Source: an uncultured Nitrospirales bacterium
GTDB lineage: Bacteria; Nitrospirota; Nitrospiria; Nitrospirales; UBA8639
Direction of reading: 5' to 3'
Length of the DNA stretch: 64,000 nucleotides
Assembly (NCBI GenBank): GCA_958295805.1
Contig: OY282373.1
Span: 219,001-283,000 of the forward strand
Made by a program: the position numbers and the translations under genes. The notes under the pieces are model-generated. The model was not told the DNA's origin. It ran no database searches and saw only the letters and a program-made list of their open reading frames with translations. Numbering within the stretch: position 1 is the first letter of the stretch; each line of letters starts with the position of its first letter. This document shows, in pieces, positions 58,678 to 64,000 of this stretch.

Positions 58678-60609
58678 ATGAATGCCAGACTTCTCACGGG
58701 AAGCGGATTGGCGATTGCCGTGGTGCTCTTTTTCGCCGTGAACGTGGTCAGTACCGTGGCCTTTCGATCGGCTCGGTTTGATCTGACGGAACATCAGATC
58801 TACACGTTGTCCGACGGCACGAGAAATATTCTGGAGAGCATTGACGAACCGGTGACGTTGCGGTTGTACCTGTCGAAGAAGTTGGCGACTGGATTGCCCG
58901 GGATCAAGAGTTACGCCAACCGCGTGACGGAGTTGTTACAAGAATATGAGCAGGCTGCCGGGGGCAACCTGCACCTGCACGTCATCGACCCCGAACCCTT
59001 TTCGGAAGAAGAGGATCGAGCCGTGGGATATGGACTCCAAGGCGTGCCGTTGGATAATGGAAACATGCACTTTTACTTTGGCCTGGTGGGTGCCAATGCC
59101 ACGGATGAACGTGAACTCATTCCATTCTTTCAACCGGACCGGGAAGAGTTTCTGGAATACGATCTCACCAAATTGATTTATCGGTTAGCCAACCCCAAAC
59201 AACAGGTCGTTGGACTTCTGAGCACTCTTCCTTTGGAAGGAGGGCCCCCTATGGCGTTCATGGGAGGGCAAGGCGGAACGCCTCCGTGGATGATTATGGA
59301 GAGCATCCGTGACGTGATGCAGATCACGCCTCTCGACAAAGACGTCACGGACATCCCCGAAGAGGTGGCGGTGCTCATGGTGGTGCATCCCAAGGGATTA
59401 GGGGAGCCGACGTTGTATGCCATTGATCAGTTTGTGTTACGAGGGGGACGGGCCCTGGTCTTCGTGGACCCGCACAGTGAGGCGGATCGTCTCCCGCCCA
59501 ATCCTCAAAACCCGATGGGCATGCAAGGCCCTCGTAATTCTGATCTGGGGAAGATCTTTGAGTCCTGGGGCATTGAGTTGGTGAAGGGCAAGGTGGCCGG
59601 TGACTTGCCGCTCGCCAAAAAGGTGAACTTTCAAACGCAGTCCCGCACGTTTGTTGCCGATTATCCCATCTGGATTGACCTTCCTCCGCAATCCTTAAAT
59701 TCGGAGGATATTGTGACCGCCAAGCTTCCGAGTCTGACCATGGCGTCTGCCGGCATTTTGAAAAAAAGGGAGGGAAGTGACGTACAGGTCATCCCACTGG
59801 TAGAAACCGATGATCGCGCCATGCAGATCGACGCCTCGCGTCTGATGTTCATGCCGGATGTTCAAGGTCTGTTGCAGACGTATCGACCGGAAGGCGAGAA
59901 GCTCACGTTAGCCGCACGACTGAACGGCAAGGTGAACACCGCCTTTCCTGAGGGGAGGCCGGCAGTCGAGAAGTCAGAACAGTCAGGCAAACCGGACGTC
60001 GAGAAAGAATCACGCGAGCAACCGCATCTTGCCGAATCGACGGAACCGATCAACGTTATCGTGGTTGCCGACACCGACATGCTGCAAGACCGGTTCTGGG
60101 TGCAAACGCAACAGTTCCTGGGCCAGCGGATCGCCATTCCTCTGTCTGCAAACAACAGTTTCGTGACCAATGCGTTGGACAATTTGACGGGGAGTCATGA
60201 CCTGATCAGCGTCAGGAATCGAGGGAGCTATTCGCGTCCGTTTACGCTGGTTCGAGCGATCCAACAGGAAGCCGAGCAGCGATTCCGGCAGAAAGAGCAA
60301 GCTCTGCAACAACGCCTGAAGGACACCGAACGGAAGATTCAGGAGTTGCAGAACAAGAAAGAAGATCAAACCACCGTCATTTTGAGCGCCGAACAGCAGG
60401 CCGCGCTTGATGGGTTCCGGCAAGAGTTAGTCGCGACCCGCAAAGAACTGCGGAGCGTGCAACATGAACTTCAGAAAAACATTGAAAGCCTTGAAGGCAT
60501 CGTGAAGTTTCTCAACGTCGGGTTCATGCCGTTGGTCGTGGTAGGAGGAGGCTTGCTTATCAGTGCGTATAACGTTCGCCGACGGCAACGCGCCACCGCA
60601 ACGCCATGA
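58678..60609 (+). CDS. GldG-family ABC transporter auxiliary protein
   Basis: The ATG at 58678 gives 643 residues. An N-terminal membrane helix (LAIAVVLFFAVNVVSTVAF) is followed by RFDLTEHQIYTLSDGTRNILESIDEPVTLRLYLSKKL, the GldG/ABC_transp_aux opening, a large extracytoplasmic domain, a long coiled coil (QEAEQRFRQKEQALQQRLKDTERKIQELQNKKED) and a C-terminal helix with RRRQR. The role is in assembly of an exporter or gliding-type complex with the ABC proteins upstream. It overlaps the next gene by 4 bp. Confidence 0.92.
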   Translation: MNARLLTGSGLAIAVVLFFAVNVVSTVAFRSARFDLTEHQIYTLSDGTRNILESIDEPVTLRLYLSKKLATGLPGIKSYANRVTELLQEYEQAAGGNLHLHVIDPEPFSEEEDRAVGYGLQGVPLDNGNMHFYFGLVGANATDERELIPFFQPDREEFLEYDLTKLIYRLANPKQQVVGLLSTLPLEGGPPMAFMGGQGGTPPWMIMESIRDVMQITPLDKDVTDIPEEVAVLMVVHPKGLGEPTLYAIDQFVLRGGRALVFVDPHSEADRLPPNPQNPMGMQGPRNSDLGKIFESWGIELVKGKVAGDLPLAKKVNFQTQSRTFVADYPIWIDLPPQSLNSEDIVTAKLPSLTMASAGILKKREGSDVQVIPLVETDDRAMQIDASRLMFMPDVQGLLQTYRPEGEKLTLAARLNGKVNTAFPEGRPAVEKSEQSGKPDVEKESREQPHLAESTEPINVIVVADTDMLQDRFWVQTQQFLGQRIAIPLSANNSFVTNALDNLTGSHDLISVRNRGSYSRPFTLVRAIQQEAEQRFRQKEQALQQRLKDTERKIQELQNKKEDQTTVILSAEQQAALDGFRQELVATRKELRSVQHELQKNIESLEGIVKFLNVGFMPLVVVGGGLLISAYNVRRRQRATATP

Positions 60610-61763
60610 ATACCAGAACCTTTGCCATAATGGGTGCCGTCACCCTCATCCTGGTCGGTGCGGCATTGTGGGTGTCCCAACACAAGGACCCCGTTCCTCC
60701 TCAGACCGGACAACGGGTCTTCCCGGACTTCATGGCGAAAATCAATGAGGTGGCTGCCATACGCGTTTCGGCTGCCGGTAGAACCTTCACGATTGTCCGG
60801 GAAGGCGAATCCTGGAACGTCAAAGAGAAACACCAGTATCCGGCCCACGTGGGAAAAATTCGAGAAACGCTCATTGGCTTGGGAGAATTAACCATTCTCG
60901 AACCCAAAACCAGGAAGCCTGAATTCTATGAAAAGCTGGGAGTGCAGGACGTGGAAGCGGAGGGGGCCTCATCTACGGAAGTGGCGCTGACGGATTCTGC
61001 GGGAACCACGCTGGCCAAGCTGATTGTGGGCAATCAACGCTCCGCCAAAGGAGACTCCGGTCAGGATGAAGTGTACGTTCGCAAATCCGGGGATCCACAG
61101 ACTTGGCTGGCCATTGGAAGCCTCTCCGTCGCGACAATGGCCGATGAATGGTTGGACAAGGATTTCCTGGAAGTTGAGCCGAAGCGAGTCCGGTCTCTCC
61201 ATATCAGCCACCCTGACGCGACCACCTTGAGCGTGGCGAAAGAAAAGCCCGATGAACACGATTTCACCGTGGTCAATCTTCCCGCGGGAACAGAAGTTGA
61301 ATCACAATTTGCGGTGAACACTATTGTGTCCACGATCACGTCCCTGTCGTTCGATGACGTCAAACCCAAGAGCGAGATCACATTCGACGATCAATCCGTC
61401 GTGACGGCTGTGTTTGAGACCTTTGACGGCCTCGAAGTGACGGTGACGTTGCTTCCAAAAGACGAGAAGCATTACGTGAAGGTCTCGTCTGCCTTCAATA
61501 ACGATTTGATCTGGAAGCCCGAATCCGAAGAAGGTGCGAACACGGAAAAACAAGTTGAAGAGACTCGGGAAGCGGAGCAAACAGAGAACGAAGAGACCGC
61601 CGCGCTGGAACCTGAGAAACCCACGATTAAACCAGAAGCAGAAGTCAAAGCTGAAATCGAAGCCCTCAACAAACGAGTCGCGGAATGGGTGTACGTCATT
61701 CCCAAATTCCGCGCCGAGACCATCCTCAAAAAACCTGAAGACCTGATAAAAACATCCATCTGA
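60606..61763 (+). CDS. DUF4340 domain protein
   Basis: The 385-residue protein starts MNTRTFAIMGAVTLILVGAALWVSQ, a signal anchor. The DUF4340 repeats follow, with EVAAIRVSAAGRTFTIVREGESWNVKEKHQYPA and WLDKDFLEVEPKRVRSLHISHPDATTLSV. A Glu/Lys-rich stretch (~300-345) precedes a conserved C-terminal KRVAEWVYVIPKFRAETILKKPEDL. DUF4340 proteins usually follow GldG-like genes and act with them at the envelope. The mechanism is unknown. Start and upstream stop overlap (ATGA). Confidence 0.9.
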   Translation: MNTRTFAIMGAVTLILVGAALWVSQHKDPVPPQTGQRVFPDFMAKINEVAAIRVSAAGRTFTIVREGESWNVKEKHQYPAHVGKIRETLIGLGELTILEPKTRKPEFYEKLGVQDVEAEGASSTEVALTDSAGTTLAKLIVGNQRSAKGDSGQDEVYVRKSGDPQTWLAIGSLSVATMADEWLDKDFLEVEPKRVRSLHISHPDATTLSVAKEKPDEHDFTVVNLPAGTEVESQFAVNTIVSTITSLSFDDVKPKSEITFDDQSVVTAVFETFDGLEVTVTLLPKDEKHYVKVSSAFNNDLIWKPESEEGANTEKQVEETREAEQTENEETAALEPEKPTIKPEAEVKAEIEALNKRVAEWVYVIPKFRAETILKKPEDLIKTSI

Positions 61764-61783
61764 GCGTATCCTCTGAAAAACGG

Positions 61784-63334
61784 TTAGAAGTTAATCCAGA
61801 GTTGGGTATAGCCCCAGGTTTGGGTCACGGCATCCCCGCTGACGACGGCGTGTTTATCGACGAACTCGCCCGGGAAGAAGGCCCCGCCGCCGATTTGCCA
61901 AGCCACGTGATTCCCTGGCGTGAAGAAATGGGTATACACCACGTCGATTTCACTCCCCAAATCGTCGGTCTCGTTGCCGTGTAATGTATCTTGAAAGGCA
62001 GCGTACCCCTGGTTGGCAAAATACCAGTGGTCTGTTTTCTCGTTGAGATAAAACTTGTGTCCGGTCACCTCAACGTGGCTGGCCTTGGTGGGACGCAGTT
62101 GGAGGCTAAAAGAGAAATGCTTCATATTTTTCCAGGACATGAGGTCCATGTACCCAAAGTGAATGTGATTGGTGGGGTACAATTGATCAAACCCTCTCCA
62201 TTCCCCTCCACATTGAGCTGCATCACCACCCACTCGGCACTGGTTTGAATTTTTCTGCCCGGATGCGACGTTGAATTCGCCGCCCAGCCGGGGCTGCATG
62301 GGGACCGGAAGAGTCACCCCCGCATCGAAGTGCAGGGCATAGGCCCGGATATCCAAGTGCCTGCCTCTGGGGTCATTGTGCGCTCCTATCTTTCCAAATT
62401 GGTAGTAACCTTCAAGCGTGGCGTCTAAGCGGGCGTTGCCGATGCCCACCTTCTTGACGGCTCGCCCCCCGACCGTATGCCGGGATTGATTGGCTGGACG
62501 AGGGTCTTCGATTCTTTTTCCTTCACCCGTTCCGCCGCTGTGCCAGATGTAGGTGGGCTCCAGGGTCAGACCCATGACGTTCATGGGCGCGCGGACGTAG
62601 ATCACCTCGGCATCCGATGTCGCCTTGTTGTCACCACCGGAACATCCGCCTGATGTCGCGGCCCCACAATTGGACTCAGCCGTCCGCACCCAGCCGACTT
62701 CCAGGGAGGCGGTTTTGCCGAGCGTATAGTTCGCGGTCAATCCGTCGTGTGACCATCCCACGTTGTTCCAGTCAAAATGCCCGAACATCCGATGGTTGCC
62801 CCAGACCACTAATTGCCGCCCGGCTTTCACGGTGAGGTTCGGCACCATAAAATTGCGCACCAGCATGAAAGCCTGACGGGCAAAGAGTGTGCCGCCAGTG
62901 CCATTGGCATCGGTCCCCACGGTGTTGACCCCCCAGTTCTTGGAATATTGGGGCTGGAAGAAGAAGGTCACGTCCGGGGAAACGGCGTAATTGAAGCCCA
63001 ACCGCACCCATTGCTGCACAAAAAACGTGTTACTTTTCTCATTGACTTGTTGACCGTCAAGGTAATAGGGCTTCCCGAATTTCCAGTTCGTTCGGAATTC
63101 CGGCCGGACGCGCAGGTCGCCTGAAATGGTCAGCTTGTTGATGTCAAACAGGTTGCTTTTGGGCGGATCGAATTTGTGATACGGAATCAGATCCGGAATC
63201 GCGCGCGGCACTGCGGGCACGGCCGAGTTCATATCCGTGGCCGGCGTGTTTTTCTCGGCCAAAGCTGGAAGGGCCATGATGACCAGAGGCAGGAATGCCG
63301 TCGTCCATGTGAAAACGTCCCTCAATGCTTTCAT
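61784..63334 (-). CDS. Alginate-export-type outer-membrane porin
   Basis: The ATG at 63334, after GGAGGAG, gives 516 residues with a signal peptide MKALRDVFTWTTAFLPLVIMALPALA. The body has alternating beta-strands from about residue 55 (LTISGDLRVRPEFRTNWKFG) through GRQLVVWGNHRMFGHFDWNNVGWSHDGL to a C-terminal aromatic QTWGYTQLWINF. This matches the alginate_exp (AlgE-like) beta-barrel family. The name covers many substrates, and the one here is unknown. The upstream M at 63376 has no good site. Confidence 0.92.
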   Translation of the reverse strand: MKALRDVFTWTTAFLPLVIMALPALAEKNTPATDMNSAVPAVPRAIPDLIPYHKFDPPKSNLFDINKLTISGDLRVRPEFRTNWKFGKPYYLDGQQVNEKSNTFFVQQWVRLGFNYAVSPDVTFFFQPQYSKNWGVNTVGTDANGTGGTLFARQAFMLVRNFMVPNLTVKAGRQLVVWGNHRMFGHFDWNNVGWSHDGLTANYTLGKTASLEVGWVRTAESNCGAATSGGCSGGDNKATSDAEVIYVRAPMNVMGLTLEPTYIWHSGGTGEGKRIEDPRPANQSRHTVGGRAVKKVGIGNARLDATLEGYYQFGKIGAHNDPRGRHLDIRAYALHFDAGVTLPVPMQPRLGGEFNVASGQKNSNQCRVGGDAAQCGGEWRGFDQLYPTNHIHFGYMDLMSWKNMKHFSFSLQLRPTKASHVEVTGHKFYLNEKTDHWYFANQGYAAFQDTLHGNETDDLGSEIDVVYTHFFTPGNHVAWQIGGGAFFPGEFVDKHAVVSGDAVTQTWGYTQLWINF

Positions 63335-63399
63335 TTGTACTCCTCCATTTGTGTGCCTTTCCTTCAACTTGGACACGTGTTGCCACGGCGTGAGAAAAC

Positions 63400-64000
63400 T
63401 CAGGAGGGCCGACTCGTATGGAGCAACACGTGTTGGAGTTCTTGGTAGACCTGCATCAATCGGGAGTCTTCGAGGCGATAGGCCAGGGAAACCATCATCA
63501 ATCCGAAGAGCAGGACCAGGACGCCGAATCCGGTGACGCCTAACGCGACGAGCAGCCCACCGGCCGAATAAAATCCACCGTCAATCGCAAACGTGATCAG
63601 AAACGCGACGGTTCCAAGTGACACCACGCCTAACCAGGCTATCGTGATCAGACTCGAAGACCAAGGCATCCGCTTGGTCAGCCGCAATTCCACGCCGGCA
63701 TTCGTGTCATGCAGTTCGATGATGCCTTTCAACGGCCATGCCGTGCGAAACCGCATGGAAAATAATTGGTAAGACGGACGTAGCACGACCACCGCTTGCT
63801 CATCAAACCAACGGGCGACGCCGTGCGGCAGTTCGATGGTCCCGTGTTTGCCGAATCGTTGGAGAAGGGAGTGAAGGGACAGGTGGTCCAGTCGGTCTTT
63901 CCGCCGAGCCACCGTGAACCCGTATTGTGCGGACAAGGGTTGCAGATTGCCGAACTGATACCAATCTCCAATGAGGAGGACGAGAAAAAGAATGCTGCCA
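63400..64000 (-). CDS. Membrane protein, 5' end outside window
   Basis: The frame is open from 63400 to base 64000. It has a first hydrophobic segment (SILFLVLLIGDWYQFG) at the edge, and then AQYGFTVARRKDRLDHLSLHSLLQRFGKHGTIELPHGVARWF. Two more hydrophobic segments follow (SLITIAWLGVVSLGTVAFLITFA, LLVALGVTGFGVLVLLFGLMMVSLA). A start at TTG 63936 is possible, but the sequence before it continues protein-like, so a truncated gene is preferred. No family recognised. Confidence 0.6.
   Translation of the reverse strand, partial: GSILFLVLLIGDWYQFGNLQPLSAQYGFTVARRKDRLDHLSLHSLLQRFGKHGTIELPHGVARWFDEQAVVVLRPSYQLFSMRFRTAWPLKGIIELHDTNAGVELRLTKRMPWSSSLITIAWLGVVSLGTVAFLITFAIDGGFYSAGGLLVALGVTGFGVLVLLFGLMMVSLAYRLEDSRLMQVYQELQHVLLHTSRPS

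Overview
The window is chromosomal DNA from a Gram-negative bacterium. It holds an origin-proximal housekeeping block (gyrA, gyrB, dnaN and dnaA on the minus strand; rpmH, rnpA, yidD, yidC, mnmE, mnmG, rsmG, parA and parB on the plus strand), a two-gene parS/ParB partition region, an outer-membrane alginate-export-type porin and a type I-G (formerly I-U) CRISPR-Cas locus with a Cas4-Cas1 fusion. The gene order and the many dispersed palindromic repeats fit a Nitrospirota-like organism, but this is an impression from content, not a phylogenetic result.

Layout. 1-9.4 kb: gyrA (cut by the window edge), gyrB, dnaN, dnaA, two small DsrE/TusB-like genes and hisS, all on the minus strand. 9.6-23 kb, plus strand: rpmH-rnpA-yidD-yidC-mnmE, then an inserted ankyrin-repeat gene with small companions and a seven-unit 39-bp hairpin tandem repeat, then mnmG-rsmG-parA-parB with two perfect parS palindromes, a hypothetical protein, a bactofilin and mnmA, closed by a strong terminator. 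23-31 kb: an ElyC/SanA-like membrane protein, the F1 ATP synthase genes atpHAGDC (no F0 genes in the window), an RluD-type pseudouridine synthase and a hypothetical protein. 31-36.6 kb: a Dyp peroxidase, then an accessory stretch around tRNA-Arg(UCG) with ParE-type, MazEF and HigA toxin-antitoxin genes and decayed genes. 36-40.7 kb: hpt, a sodium:solute symporter, a dienelactone hydrolase and a Na+/H+ antiporter. 40.7-53.1 kb: the CRISPR-Cas island. 53.5-64 kb: a glycosyltransferase, an FAD-dependent oxidoreductase, a cupredoxin, a GldA/F/G-like ABC system with a DUF4340 protein, a porin and a truncated membrane protein.

The CRISPR-Cas locus is csb1(cas7)-csb2(cas5/6)-cas3(helicase-HD)-small cas8-like, a broken Phd/PIN toxin-antitoxin pair, cas4-cas1, cas2, a leader and a 17-repeat array. 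Its most interesting part lies just upstream of the operon. On the minus strand at 41550-41659 there is a solitary pseudo-repeat / 38-nt spacer / pseudo-repeat unit, separate from the array. Its spacer matches, at 14 of its first 15 positions, a site with a TTT PAM inside the putative cas promoter (41687-41701). The only mismatch in that stretch is at position 12, one of the flipped-out positions of type I crRNAs. This is the architecture of a CreR/CreA-type crRNA-like regulator that would make Cascade repress its own operon, or a toxin next to it.

A second theme is repeat invasion. Several families of short palindromic repeats (CCTTCGAGGCTCAGGG type, CCCTCTCCC...GGGTGAGGG type, GCGGCAT-TTATGCCGC type) lie between genes and also inside reading frames: the periplasmic linker of yidC, the G domain of mnmE between G4 and G5, and the termini of rsmG, atpH and rluD.
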